NCBI GenBank assembly: GCA_030407085.1
Contig: CM059585.1
Coordinates: 112,457,501-112,521,500, forward strand
From: Trichopria drosophilae
Taxonomy: Eukaryota; Arthropoda; Insecta; Hymenoptera; Diapriidae
DNA: 64,000 nt
Direction of reading: 5' to 3'
In this document: in pieces, positions 1-45,200 of the stretch
How the letters are laid out: each line of letters starts with the position of its first letter
How positions within the stretch are numbered: position 1 is the stretch's first letter
Notes under the pieces: generated by a model
Seen by the model: only the letters and a program-made list of their open reading frames with translations
Told to the model about the DNA's origin: nothing
The model's database searches: none
Made by a program: the position numbers and the translations under genes

Positions 1-1678
1 ATATGCAGGAACTCGTAAAACGCGAAAGCGATTTTCTACTTTCATCCAATAAATAAATGTATACGCACATGATCGTCGTATTAATGTCAAAGTAATAATG
101 GGTGTTACACAAAAATGAGAACATTGCACCTTCAGGTATTTTTTGTTTATTCTTTCTCGATTGGTGACGTATTAAATTAAATGATTGATTTTAATGATTA
201 TTAATTTTGAATGAACGAAGGACTTAACGACGTTGCTTTTGTAACTCAGGATCTTTGTTTTTAAACGTCTCGAAAATTCGTCTTTTTAAATCGTGCAGTT
301 AATTAACTTATTTTGCACTTGGAAAAATGTGTTCCAATGAAACAGTTTCAATATATATGTAGGATACCCGGAAAAATGTTCTAAAATTTCTAAAAGTTCA
401 AAAAAAGACATTATCTGGCCTGAAACGACCTTATTAAAACGATTGGGGCTTCTCCAGAGTCGGAAAAGCACTTCTAATTTATTCTTTTAATATTATTTGT
501 GCTGCAATATCAGCAACATTGTATAAATTTTATAGGCAGTCGCTGAAGTGCAATTAATTTTAGACTTAATTTATGACTAACATATGCAGTAGTAGTAGTT
601 ATAAAATAATTACTTACTCTTGTCTTCACGTATTGCTGGAATTACTGACAAGTTAGTCAACCTGTTAAAGCATGTTAAACATTTTGTTTTGTGTTAAAAT
701 TAGGAGGCGAAATTATTGTAAAAAGAACTTTAAGATACACAATGCAATCGAAGTTTCAACTGCTTAAGCATAACAGTACACCTTTATATTTTTTAAAGTA
801 TATCCTTGTATGTATCCTTGATCAGGTTCTTGTTTCTTTAAATCATTTTAAACGGCATTTATAATTTGAGAATATAATACATTTAAGATCTTGAAACTAA
901 GGAATAGTTATTGTAAATCCGGCAACCTTGCTGATTATACTAATCACCAAGTGCTTTTTGTAATGACTCGTTATACGATTTGCTGAATTTGTTCTATATT
1001 AAACATAATTTCGTTACATAGGGGTTACTGGGTCTATTTATGAGAGAAATTTGTAATTAATGCCATGAAAACTCATGTGGAGGAATTCTGAAAAACTCAC
1101 ATTTGGTGGTGATATAGTGGTCTTTTAAATTATAACGAAGTGTGACACATGTATCTTCCGTTGTTGTAAACATTTTAGACCTCGCATTTTGTATGTTTCG
1201 AATAATTTCAACTGGTACAATTATAATTTGATAAGTTTTAACTGTTCTCTATACTTTTAAAAATGATACCTTAATCTTAATATGAAGTCTTACAGCAATT
1301 TTGTAATTAAATTTCATACATAAGAAAATTAAATTTACATCAATTCAAAACAAATTACTATTTTGTTACAAAACTCTCTACATAGGGGATGCAATTAAAT
1401 GAATTAATACTGCTAACAGTTTTGTCGAAAAATCGTAAATAGTTTAATAACTATTCAGCAAAGTTATTCAAAATTTGTATGAAATAAATGTGTATTGGAG
1501 AAGGGCGTATATAAAATATAGCGAACTGCTTACAATCCTTAATATATGTTGTTTACGTTTCACGGTTGTTATTCTTTTCATTTCCGTGGTTCTTGGTAAA
1601 CGTGTACCGTGGTATTAAATTGTAAAACAATAATCAGTATCTCGTGAATATTCGCCTGGTGTAGATCGCCTGTTTGCA

Positions 1679-1897
1679 TTGTGTAAGTTTAGTAAGAAGA
1701 TCACTCTTTCCCGTACCTTCATAATTAATAAATATGTTTGTACTGAGGGTATAAACTTCTATGAAGCAATTGCTGAAAATGTTAACGAGAACAATAACAA
1801 CAGCAGTGATGATGATAATTATGAGGATGATGATGATGATGATGACGATGACGATAATGATGAAAACTATTCCAAAACTACAAAAAAAAAAGAATAA
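1679..1897 (+). other. Short Asp-rich reading frame, doubtful
   Basis: A 72-codon frame that ends in a run of ten Asp residues followed by a Lys-rich tail. The Asp run comes from the (GAT/GAC)n microsatellite at 1806-1862. An AATAAA hexamer lies about 35 bp after the stop (near 1931), so it could in principle be a terminal exon of a plus-strand gene. There is no recognisable domain, and the first 45 residues look unremarkable. I think a chance frame over a microsatellite is more likely. Confidence 0.12.
1806..1862. repeat. (GAT)n microsatellite
   Basis: Imperfect GAT/GAC trinucleotide repeat, roughly 15 or more units with a few interruptions. Confidence 0.9.
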
Positions 1898-2325
1898 AAA
1901 GTGTACAGACCAATTGTTAAGTTAGCGTAAAAATAAACTACATAATATTACCGAAATATAATATTTCCTAGACGGTAAAGTTTACTTTTAATAGTTTACT
2001 GCGATTACTATACGAAAAAAGATTATATCATTGCAGTAGTTTCAGTAGAATGGTATAGTTACGTAGCGTCTTTTTGTTATAATTGCTTGGAATTCCTGTA
2101 TTTCGATGAAGACATTTCGCGCGGGTATCAGCGCCAATATTATCGAAGCGGCAAACAGCAGAACCATATTTATGTAAAATTAAAGAAATACATCTTACCG
2201 TGTCTCGAAATTCCGGTTCTGGAACTGAAAAAGTAAACATTTCATAGGATCGACGCTACAATTTCAGTAAAATCGGTTCAAAAATGGTGGATAAAAAACC
2301 CTTAAGATATGAAGTTACTTTTTAA

Positions 2326-2564
2326 ACACTTCACTGGTAATGTATCATATGTGTACAAAAAAAGTGCCGCGACTGGTGATGTAACATAATAATAACTTCC
2401 ACAGTTTTCAATGAATTTTCATGAAATTTGGTATACTACAGGTTGTTAAGTCGCTGAATACGAATTTGATGTCACATTTTCAAAAATCAATATGGCGAAT
2501 TCAATATGGCAGCTACAAGTTATATGCTTTTGAACCCAATTTTGTTTGGCTACCAGTGAAGCGG
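2326..2564. mobile_element. piggyBac-like MITE, 239 bp, TTAA-flanked
   Basis: The element is bounded by TTAA on both sides (2322-2325 and 2565-2568). Its inverted ends read ACACTTCACTGGTA on the left and, reverse-complemented on the right, CCGCTTCACTGGTA (12 of 14 identical). TTAA duplication is characteristic of piggyBac-superfamily elements. The interior has one copy of a unit with GTCGCTGAATACGAATTTGA and two 'AATATGGC' motifs; the same unit recurs at 2921-3400, 34.7 kb and 53.5-54.4 kb. There is no coding capacity, so it is non-autonomous. Confidence 0.65.
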
Positions 2565-2769
2565 TTAATTAAATTAAAATAAAATAAAATACCGTAAATT
2601 GGAGTAAAGTCGACTATTTTTCATGGTTTTTTGCTTAAATCCTCATGAGAAAACTTAAAATAATTATTCGTATTTTTAATATGTAATCTTTAACTCCTCT
2701 GTTTTAAGAGCTATGTAATAGAAAAGAAAATTACTTCTTAGAATTAATGGTATATACTATTTTGTCATC

Positions 2770-2804
2770 GCCGACTTTTACCCCAAATGTGGGGAAAAGT
2801 CGGC
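2770..2804. repeat. Subterminal hairpin inside the 2592-4075 element
   Basis: GCCGACTTTT-A-CCCCA and its reverse complement TGGGGAAAAGTCGGC face each other across a few bases. The arms carry the same AAAGTCGGC motif as the terminal repeats, so this is probably a set of subterminal transposase-binding sites. Confidence 0.6.
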
Positions 2805-2920
2805 TATCGTCATACATCGAAAAAGTAAGCTATTGTAACAAAACAAAATAATTTTCTAACACCATTGGAAATAAAATATGGCCATCTCATAAATTTCTAT
2901 GTGTGAAAACCGCTCTTTAA

Positions 2921-3400
2921 CCCTTTGAGGCATAGTGTCCCACCTGTAAATAATTTTCTTCATGTAGCTAAATCAATATATATTTCAATGATGGATTGAA
3001 ATTTTGTACTCGGGGGGGTTTCGAGGCCGCTAATTACGAATATGTTTTTAAAATCACAAAATTCAAAATGGCTGATCCAATATGGCAACCCTAATTAGAT
3101 TTTGATGAAACTCTGTACTTGGAGGTTTTCGGGGCCGCTTTTCGTAATTCAAAGTGAAAATTGATTCGATTTACATGAAAATTGGTACTGGGGAGGTTTT
3201 CAATGCCGCTGATTATGTATCGGTTCTTAGATTTTCGAAATTCGAAATGTCGGACCCGATATGGCGCCATGTTGATGCAGCCATTTTTAATTTTGAAATT
3301 TGTAACATGGATTTTTGACGTTTCACTGCTTCTCGTATTGCACTCTGTAATTGTTTCGTTGAATATTTGAACAATCTAGATGAATCCGCCTTTGTGTTAT
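2921..3400. repeat. Tandem ATGGC units, probable truncated TTAA-type element
   Basis: A TTAA at 2917-2920 is followed by CCCTTTGAGGCATAGTG, a typical piggyBac-like terminus. After it come about three diverged units of roughly 120 bp, each with a 'GGGGTTT...GGCCGCT' segment followed by 'AAAATGGCTGATCCAATATGGC' or variants. I found no matching right terminus, so the end coordinate is approximate. The block lies inside the 2592-4075 element. Confidence 0.5.
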
Positions 3401-3685
3401 AAATTCGCCCCATGACCGACTTTTCTCTGCAAATGTTAAATTTTTAGAGAAACCGATATTTTGCGATATCTAATGACCTTATTGAGGTCATTTTCTATCG
3501 TAAATTAGGTTAGAGATGTAGGCTATGCGATACACAGTTTGATTTTACATAAAAAAATTTATACAATTATTCACAGTACTTACTTTAAAGGCTAAATATA
3601 GTCACACATAAACGACGTTTTTATTAAAACTTGTCGATGAATTTGAGTCAAATAAACTGTAAATGAAAGTTTGACATTCCTACTC

Positions 3686-4002
3686 TACACGGAGAAAAAT
3701 AACCGGCTAAATCATCCGAAAAATCCGCAGATTCTACCAATTTTATCCTATAGGGATAGCTGTTGGAATTCCGTTAGGGATAGCCGATAATTTCAGCTAA
3801 ATTTACTGAAAAAGTCCGCAAAATTTAGCGGAACAAATCTGCTAATGTAGTCGAAATTTAGAGCTAAACGCGAATTGGGTAGGGTTAAGGCTACATTAGC
3901 GGAATCAAAACAGCTAAAATTGCAGATATTTTCGGCAATTCCAGCCGAAAATTTTAGCTGATATGAATCAGCTAATCCAGCGGAGTCATTTTTCTCCGTG
4001 TA
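3686..4002. mobile_element. 317-bp MITE with TACACGGAGAAAAAT ends, nested
   Basis: Perfect 15-bp terminal inverted repeats TACACGGAGAAAAAT, with weaker similarity continuing inward. The direct repeat ACTC immediately flanks both ends (3682-3685 and 4003-4006), consistent with a 4-bp target duplication. The interior is rich in 'GCTAA', 'CAGCTAA' and 'TTAGCGGA' motifs in both orientations. There is no coding capacity. It interrupts the 2592-4075 element and is therefore younger than it. Confidence 0.75.
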
Positions 4003-4636
4003 ACTCTAGAAAAAGGATAATAGGTTATCGAATGGCCAACTTTTCCTGTCAAGCCGACTTTATCCCAACTTACGGTATGTTCGTAGAACAATTTTGAGTG
4101 ATCTTTACACATTTATATGTTTGTAAATACATTTTTAGACCCTTATAGCATTGTACATAAAATGTCGGATTAAACTATCGTAAACAATTATATAACTCTA
4201 GTACTTACCATTTTCGTTTCCATGTTTCATCGACGTATTGACAAAAAAGGACAGATGAAAGGTAAACAATGAAATGAAATTTTTGAAATTTTCATAATTT
4301 TTATTGTGTTTATCATAATGATTTCATTCGATACAATGATTCATTGTGGTATACCTTCGTATCACGAGACACCGCGTTCTCCATCACTGATACAGAAGAC
4401 GCTAGTGAATTGTCGGATCCCCCTTAACTGTCCCCCGCGGTTTCTATGACATATCGTTATACCAAACGCATCTTCCGATTTCAGGTAGAGTTCCCGCAGC
4501 GCCTCCGTTTACAAGTTCAGAATTAGAGGAGAAAAACGTAAATGCCGCGGCTCGGACGCGAACCGCCATCTTGTCGAAAAGGCTTTTTTCCCCCGGAAGA
4601 AACTTCGGACGACCGGTGCCAGGTCAGACTGCCGCA

Positions 4637-4897
4637 TAGTCCAGTCGGGTTAGATCGACAAAATAGTATATCAAAAAATAAATTTATGCTACATTTATTC
4701 TTGGGCGTTGTTGGAAAGGATGCCAGATCAGACTAGGGTACATGTTTGCAGCCGTAGTGATAGGACCTTTTCTTGAATCCTACCGACTCCGATGGTTGCA
4801 AATAGATATCCTAATATTATTAGTACCTTTCTACACAACTTCCAGTAGTAAAACTGCCTGCAAAATTTTATTTTTTGAAATAGATCCGACTGGACTA
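4637..4897. mobile_element. 261-bp inverted-repeat element
   Basis: The ends are TAGTCCAGTCGG and its exact reverse complement CCGACTGGACTA. After a small gap the inverted repeat continues inward through 'TCAAAAAATAAA' / 'TTTATTTTTTGA', giving arms of about 40 bp. No convincing target duplication is visible. It carries short reading frames with no recognisable product and is probably a MITE. Confidence 0.6.
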
Positions 4898-4999
4898 GCG
4901 GTGCGCGTCGCCGGACAGGAAGAAAGTAATAATCTTAGAAGGAAGGAGCGAGAGGGATTGAAAAAGGCGCGGGAAATATGAATATAGTAATCTTATACC

Positions 5000-6104
5000 G
5001 CGAATTCACGAATCGTTAAATGTATTATCATCTGTTTTCTTTCTTTCGTTCGCGTCGCACTTCTTATTCGTTTCATTATCTTCATTTTTTTAATTAAACG
5101 TTAGGTAAAGTTGCCGTAAAGGGACGTCCGTGGTTGCGCTTTCAGCGACCGCCGGGCGATCTTCTCGTATACTAGCTGTGCCGAACGCACTTGTACTGGT
5201 CGCTAAGAGGCGAACGCGACTCGACCAAAGACGGATCTTCGCCGATTCTCCAAGTCGATTCTTTTTGTCAACTTTTTCCAGCGCAAAGCTTCTTAAACTA
5301 AATATACGTCGAAAATGCCTAGAAAAAGTGGTTGTAAAAATATCGTACTCTTCCCTATAGGAAACCTCATGAATCCTAATCATCAAAATAGTTGCCACGA
5401 AAGTTCAAAGTCTTTTTTTTTTAATATATTTCATATCTATGTTTTAGAACCAATGACAACATTGCTGCCCCACGCATGGAGCATCACAATTAGTGATCGT
5501 CAAAATTCGTAGTCTTTCAAATAATGAACGACCATCAAACTATAACAGTAAAACGTCGTTATAATGAACATATTTGAAATGCTATTTCGTTATAACGTGT
5601 ACCCCTTTTCTCTTCCTCATTCCACATTGAAGGGGAATGTTAGAACTGAAATAGTCACCATAACGATGATCTACTGTATTCCGAGCTTCAGGCAACAAAA
5701 CGATTGATCAGATATCCAAACCAATGTCTGGTGCAAGAACTGGAGAGGACACTGTTGTCAAACGTCTTACCGTGTAAATTATTAATAAAAATCGAATTTC
5801 TAAAAAAAAAATGAAGAAGAGTACTGATTTTTACAAGGGCATTTTTCTGGACCACGTAAAAAATATTGTCGTTGAATGTCACTTCGCATAAACGCTATTA
5901 CAACATTAACTAATACGCACCAAAGTTCCGTGTTACAAATATTGCACATCGTACCTGTATCACCTTACGTTGAAATCGAACTAAAGGTTTTTTTCTTTCA
6001 TCTAAGCAAACATCTCTTGTAAGAATGCCCCTCTTTTTCACAGAAAACGACCAACAACGACGAAAAAAAATAAAACAGCAAAGACCGACCTTAGGCCGAG
6101 AGAC
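5000..6104. other. Gap between TE cluster and exd 3' UTR
   Basis: A CG-richer block at about 5100-5280 is open in more than one frame on both strands, but I recognise no product. The rest is AT-rich, with one pogo-like remnant (5546-5676). Depending on which poly(A) signal is used, part of this could still be exd 3' UTR. Confidence 0.4.
5546..5676. mobile_element. pogo/Tigger-like MITE remnant, 131 bp
   Basis: The left end is CAGTAAAACGTCGTTATAATG; the right end, reverse-complemented, is CAGTAGATCATCGTTATGG. The CAGTA start and the TA after the right end resemble pogo-type elements. The left TA is not intact. It matches the general layout of the elements at 7483-7690 and 27657-27911. Confidence 0.45.
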
Positions 6105-6121
6105 GACCAGCCCGCGACATA

Positions 6122-6127
6122 TTTATT
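6122..6127 (-). terminator. Candidate poly(A) signal for exd
   Basis: AATAAA on the minus strand, about 1.1 kb after the putative stop. The sequence beyond it (6000-6100, minus strand) is rich in T and G, as expected for a downstream element. Other AATAAA copies occur further along (near 4868 and 4694). Confidence 0.25.
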
Positions 6128-6234
6128 AACAATAGAGTTAACCACCTAATCGTTCGCAGGATTTCCTTAACTCGTCTTCGTCCGTCTCTTCTTTTTTATA
6201 CAATAAAACGGATGTCGTCCGCTACTTATTAATA

Positions 6235-6340
6235 ATCATAATAATTTCATTAATAATAATAGCGATAATAAAAACTGCAAAGATAATAATAATAATAATA
6301 TTAATAAAGAATTGCAATAATAATAGCGATAATAATAAAC
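6235..6340. repeat. (AAT)n microsatellite cluster
   Basis: Interrupted AAT/ATA trinucleotide runs, with the phrase 'AATAATAGCGATAATAA' occurring twice. Confidence 0.8.
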
Positions 6341-6346
6341 TGCAAT

Positions 6347-6372
6347 ATCGAGAAGAAACGTTTCTTCTCGAT
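6347..6372. repeat. Perfect 26-bp palindrome
   Basis: The left arm ATCGAGAAGAAAC is followed directly by its exact reverse complement, with no loop. It lies inside the probable exd 3' UTR. Confidence 0.9.
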
Positions 6373-6831
6373 GACGCTAATTCTTTTTTTCTTCTTTCGT
6401 GCCAGTCTCTCGCAAAAATTTTGCGCCACCGCGTTCGTACAAAAAGGAAACTCGGCGCTACGGCAAATCGTCGTACACCAGTAGTTCAATAAGTCGTACG
6501 CAATAATGTTAATCATCACAATAGACCGCTCGTAGAAGAATGGCAATAATCAATTCGCAATTCGTAATGATAACCACGGTAATATAGGTAATAGTATCCT
6601 CGTTACAATGATGTCCTTAGTCGCGCGTGTACGCTTGCCTAGAAGACTACCCTCTTCATTATATTTCTATATGTATAGCTATAATATATAATATTTCCAT
6701 GTTGAAAAATCGTATACATCAGTTGTGTCGTGTCGCAGGACCATTGCTTCGTTTAGCTCCGTATTCTTTCTCTTGTGTTCTTTTTTTCTATTATGCCGAT
6801 CTCTCCCTCTTACATTCTCTCTCTTTTTCTC

Positions 6832-6867
6832 AAACACACACACTCACACACACACACAAATACACAC
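6832..6867. repeat. (CA)n microsatellite
   Basis: CA dinucleotide run with two interruptions, reading ACACACACTCACACACACACACA in two parts on the plus strand. Confidence 0.85.
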
Positions 6868-7263
6868 CAGTGTCTCGAGCTTGCATGAAAGTTTTATAAA
6901 GGAGACGACGAAGCCAGGAGTGCCATCGGAACGAAATTCTGCTCGATACGTTAGGAACCAATCGAATTACCGCTCTGACAGAGGAAAAAAGGGAAACGGA
7001 GCGGTTTTTTTTTTCTTTTTTTTTTTCATCGGTTCGTGAACAATGATGCACTCCCGGTTTGATCGAGCGCACTACGTGTGCGGATAAATCTTATAAGAAC
7101 TTAATTAAATCGTGTTTTTAGTTCGTATCACTCGCCGCACGGTGTCCGGCGAGTCTGAGATCACAGATATTGTAGGGTGATCGAATCGCGCGAGCGCTTA
7201 GTAAATATTTCGCTTTCTTTACTTTGCTCTGTGTGCTTCCAGGCTCCACTCACTTTAAGGATT

Positions 7264-40649
<33,386 letters not shown>

Positions 40650-42187
40650 CTGAAACAAATGAAAAAGGGAAAACATTAAAAATTATTCAAAATTTTCAAA
40701 TTCTTCAAAATAAACGATTTTTCAAGCAATGTGGAATATAAAGTTGGTGGCGCCGTAGGAAACATTATAATATAATGCAGGACGTTCTAACAATTAACAA
40801 TTCTTTCAGGGAATTCGTGGACAACGACAAATTCTGGAACGAAATTACACGATCCAGATGTAAATAAGTAAACGGCCTCTTTGTCTTCTCCAAGCTTTAC
40901 TGATTTTAATACATTTTACGTTTGCACCCGCCCAGATTGAGGTCTCATGTGAAGTATATGGTACCTAGCGATAAATCGAAGCCGGAATTTCGTCGAGCAT
41001 AGCAGAAACAATTATTTTCGCGGATAAGACGCTTAATTGTTCCGTTATGGATATCGGAATATTTCCTACGAATTTTCTATCTGCCAAATTATACCAGCTC
41101 AAATACCAATTTTTTGTAAATTAATTAAGATAATAATTGGGTCTATCGCAACTGCATTGAAACATTTGCAATAAGCTATGCGACGATGTCAGATTCCCAT
41201 ATATGTTTCGCCAACATGATTGCGCTGCGCGAAAAGGGGGAAGTAATCGGAGACCTCTGATACACAACGATATTACTAGAAGTAAAATATATCACATTGG
41301 TATTCAAGCAGTATGCATGGGCATATAATATATAACCTTGCTTGTTCGACATGCTCGGTTCCATCTCTCTCAGACCATGCCAAATCGACACTTTTTTAAC
41401 TACGCTATGGCGTCACGCAAATGTGATTGGTCCATTTCTTTGTATGAGCTGTGAGTTCGGCGCAGCGGATAAATGGGAAGAAACTCTTCGCCCATTGTCG
41501 AAGTAGCGAGGTTGTCGAACAAATGACGTGTATTAGCAAGGTCTGACTGTACATGCATATGTGTCTTCGCAGCACTTGTCGAACTAGTCAATTTGATTAT
41601 TGTTTATACTTTTTGACAAGTTGGGTCCACTTTATTATTATCCAATCATATTCTATGTACATACTTGCATAAGCAAACCGAAGAAAGGTAAATAAACCGA
41701 TTGCACGAAAAAGTACAATTTTCTCCTTCGACCGACATATCGCTGGGGTCTATCCGAAGATCCTTTAACTCGTACAAAGAAGTGCGCAATTTGCTCTTTA
41801 CAATTCGTCGAGTGCGGTCTGGCATACCTCGGATCGTTTTTGTTTTTAATGGAGGGGATGATGAGGGACGTATGTACCGTTGCCACGTTCACCAGTGCGT
41901 GCATATAGCGAATGGAGGCACCTCGCGGAAAACAAGGGCGAAAATGCGCACGTCATTGAAAGGAGGGAATGCGAGCGTAAAAGAAAAGGCGACAGAGATG
42001 GACGAACAAAGCCAAAATGAAGAGAAAGAGAGAACAACAACCAGGGTTTTATGGATCGTCCAGCTCCATCATGCGCCGTAAAAGTACAATAAAAGCACAG
42101 TTACTCGCGTTGAGCCACCCACTCTAAACCACTGCGTACGTATGCCCAGAGAGCGAGAGGCAGGAAAAGAGATGGAGAAAGTACCAG

Positions 42188-42211
42188 AGAGAGAGAGAGA
42201 GAGAGAGAGAC
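42188..42211. repeat. (GA)n microsatellite
   Basis: About eleven GA dinucleotides within a purine-rich region on the plus strand. Confidence 0.85.
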
Positions 42212-45200
42212 AGATAGAGTGGTTGAAAGGAAAGGAAAAAACACCATCTCCGATCTTCGACGAACGACAAGGAGATGAAGTAAGAAGCGAAGCGGTCCCA
42301 GCTAAGGTTCGACTTGGAATAGAGATGAAGAAACCGACAGAGAGATGGAAGAATCAGACAAGGAAGAGTGAAGGGTGGGTGGGCGAGAGGGGAAATTGAT
42401 TCTTTTATATCTACGATCGGTAAAAGCTCGAGCGACGTTACGCTCCAACGGCCGTCAATTCGCCGATTTCGTTTTGCCATTCCGTCTCGTTCTGCGGTCG
42501 CAACGCTTTTATTTTAAGGACGATCGTGTCTTACGAAACGAGGGTATTGTCGAGTGAGCTTTAAATGTGAAATTCCAGAGGTTTGCGCATATTCGCATCG
42601 CAATAACGACTTGATGGAACCACCCAGTTCTAATTTGAATTATTAATAACAAAGTTCAACGAATAACGAGTTTCGGTTTCTCGACACGAGAGTCTTCTCA
42701 AGTTTAGCTTGTGTTTGATGGGTTCGGTCTACTTTAAACATCACGGAATACATGCATCTATAATGCAATGTTTACCTAAAAAAAATGTGTCGGTGACATG
42801 TCAAACATTCCCCACAAACAACAAAAAGAAAGGGGTTGTTTTACATCCAAGAAAGGTCGGCTAAGGGTTCGCATTGGCGCGAAACGAATGCGCAGGACTA
42901 ATGCATTTATACGAACTGTGACAATTAAAGATTACTGCTTCTTACCCGGGAAAGGATTCAAACTTGTCGAAATAGTACCCGGGGGATCTTCAACGAGGAT
43001 TAAAAAATTTCAAGCGGGTAAAACGTTTTCCATTGGGACACGGCGGAACCCTGTGCTTAAGAACTTGGGGTCTGAAACGAAATAATTAATACGCGTCTTC
43101 TTCGACTATTATACTAGATTAATTACGGATTTATATTAGGGAATTGATCACAAACTTTACAGAACATTTATTCTTCAAATCGCATCACACTCAAACAGCT
43201 TTCTTCGTAATTCTTCAATGAACAACCTCAAAAACCTGTTAGTGACGACCACGGAACAAAACACTAATTCGGTTGAATGGCCCCAAGCAACAAAGGGATT
43301 CCGTGCAAAAACTTCCCACCCAATTTCAGGAACTTTAATTGCGATATCCTACTTTTCTGGATATTTGATCTCGCGACGAGTGAAATTTCATTCCGATGAA
43401 TTGAAATCGCAAATCGGAAAACTTCCCCCCGCAAACGACTTCCGACAGCAAATCTCAAACGTGTTACCCGATAGGCGACGGATTTAAGCACCCGGCTATT
43501 TTGGGTGCACTAGCGCCAATAATCCAGCCATTAGATTAGGTAGAGGGTGGGTGTCGCTCCTCATGGTGCTACATAAGGGGCAACGTGGGGGCGTAAGTTC
43601 CTGGGGGGTCCTTACAAGCACGTAAACTGAGTTTTACTGGCAGTTAACATTTTACGACTCCGACGGCCTGTCGGCTCGCGAAGCACGCGTTCGTCTGACA
43701 CACACGGACACGTGTAGGTGCGTAAAACGAACACACACATACTGATGGGTTAAAAAACGTTTTGTTGTCGTAAAGATTATTATTTTAACACTCTTGAATT
43801 TTGCCTGTAAAACGTTGCCGCGTTATTTCAAGTTTATTACATTTGGTCTTGAAGTGCACAAATGCGTTACTTTTACGAAATTGAAAAATTTAAATTAAAA
43901 TACAGATAAACGGCTTTTGTATGTTTGAATTTATAAACTTGATACTCTCTTGATACGCGTTGAAGGGTGTCTTACCACATTTATATTGTACCATCTTCTG
44001 CACGCTGAAATCTACTTTCGCATACGTTTCCTAGGGGAAACTCCTCACATGCAGCAAACAAAAATTATGTCATTTGACAACAACGTTATTTTACAGACTA
44101 AAGAAAATGGGAGCAGCGATCTAGAAAATGTTCAAACTATTCTTTTTTCTTCTAATTCTGAATCAGTTTAAATATTGTAGTCAATCAACAAATTTGCAAT
44201 CGCCAAGTAAACATATTTATGTCCATAATTCAACAAACCTTAACGACTAGGAAACGTTATTAGTTTATGAAGCCCTGATAAGAACTTAATCTAACCGCAG
44301 AGTATCGATCAATCAGCGAAGCTTCAGTAGCGGTCATTTGATCAGTAGGGGAGCGTCGGGCTATTTGTAACACGTACTTAGACAAAGCCGCTTGCTCACG
44401 ACTATCCAACGCAAGGAAGAGCCGCGACGGTCAAGATTCTATGTTTACATGTAATAGGCCTCTTACAAGGATCGAGATTGCAGTGACAATTTATTTCCTT
44501 TTATCTGATAGATACACGTGTATGTTCTCCTATTACGTACAGCATTACTCGCCTTAATACGGTAAATCACAAAAAAAAGACTTATATTATCGTCGATATT
44601 TAATCATTACTAAAATTTGTATACGAAGATTTTGACATATCACAGCGTAACTATCAAGTTCTTCTTAAGCCCTCTATTCTGTAAGATGCTTAAGCTCTAT
44701 GAAATGTGGTTCAATATCGACTTCGGATATCATGAAGATCATCATGTGCTTGCAAACTTTAGGTAGTCTTACAACATGTGCTTTATTTTATGCCCTGAAC
44801 GCCAGTACATGTACCATCAACAAATTTTGCTGACATTCCAAATTCCTTATCAAACTCTGATGTGACGATTTTGAAACAATAATTTTCCCCCCTTTGTCGA
44901 TATTTTCGCGACTCGCAGAGTTATCGGAGTTTTCAACCCTTCGTTCGTTCACATGGTCCATCGTCAACAAATTTTCCATATTCTCTCGAGTCAGTCTGTT
45001 ACTGACAGCTTCTGACAATACGTAATAGACCCCGCTCTAATCTGGCTTAGTAATTAAGAAGAGGTCTACCAAGCCACAAAAAGTTTACTGATTCATGGCA
45101 AGCGGTTTATTTGAAAATGAAAAATTCAGAGTAAATTTCAAATAGCAATGTAAATGCTGTAACTATACTTTTATCAAATAATGTTTTCCATGTATTCATT

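Larger units (their letters stand above)
1..2325. other. AT-rich flank downstream of exd, no supported gene
   Basis: This stretch lies beyond the probable 3' end of exd. It is AT-rich with many stops in all frames. The only feature that stands out is a GAT-type microsatellite near 1806-1862, which makes a short Asp-rich reading frame (listed separately). I see no homology to a known protein and no RNA gene. Confidence 0.6.
2592..4075. mobile_element. Tc1/mariner-like remnant with TA duplication
   Basis: The terminal inverted repeats match at 20 of 24 positions: the left begins CCGTAAATTGG and the right, reverse-complemented, CCGTAAGTTGG, followed by TAAAGTCGRCT. TA dinucleotides at 2590-2591 and 4076-4077 fit a TA target duplication. 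The AAAGTCGGC motif recurs subterminally (around 2606, 2770, 2795, 3416 and 4052), including a near-perfect 35-bp hairpin at 2770-2804. No transposase frame survives. At least one later element (3686-4002) and probably a second (2921-~3400) sit inside it. The superfamily call is inference from the TA duplication alone. Confidence 0.6.
6105..7263 (-). other. exd: Probable exd 3' UTR
   Basis: This follows the putative ELSP-stop exon on the minus strand. It carries AAT microsatellites (about 6240-6340), a CA repeat (6832-6867), A/T homopolymers and a perfect 26-bp palindrome (6347-6372). An AATAAA on the minus strand at 6122-6127, followed downstream by a T/G-rich stretch, is a plausible end. 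The assignment depends entirely on the terminal-exon call; transcript evidence is lacking. Confidence 0.35.
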
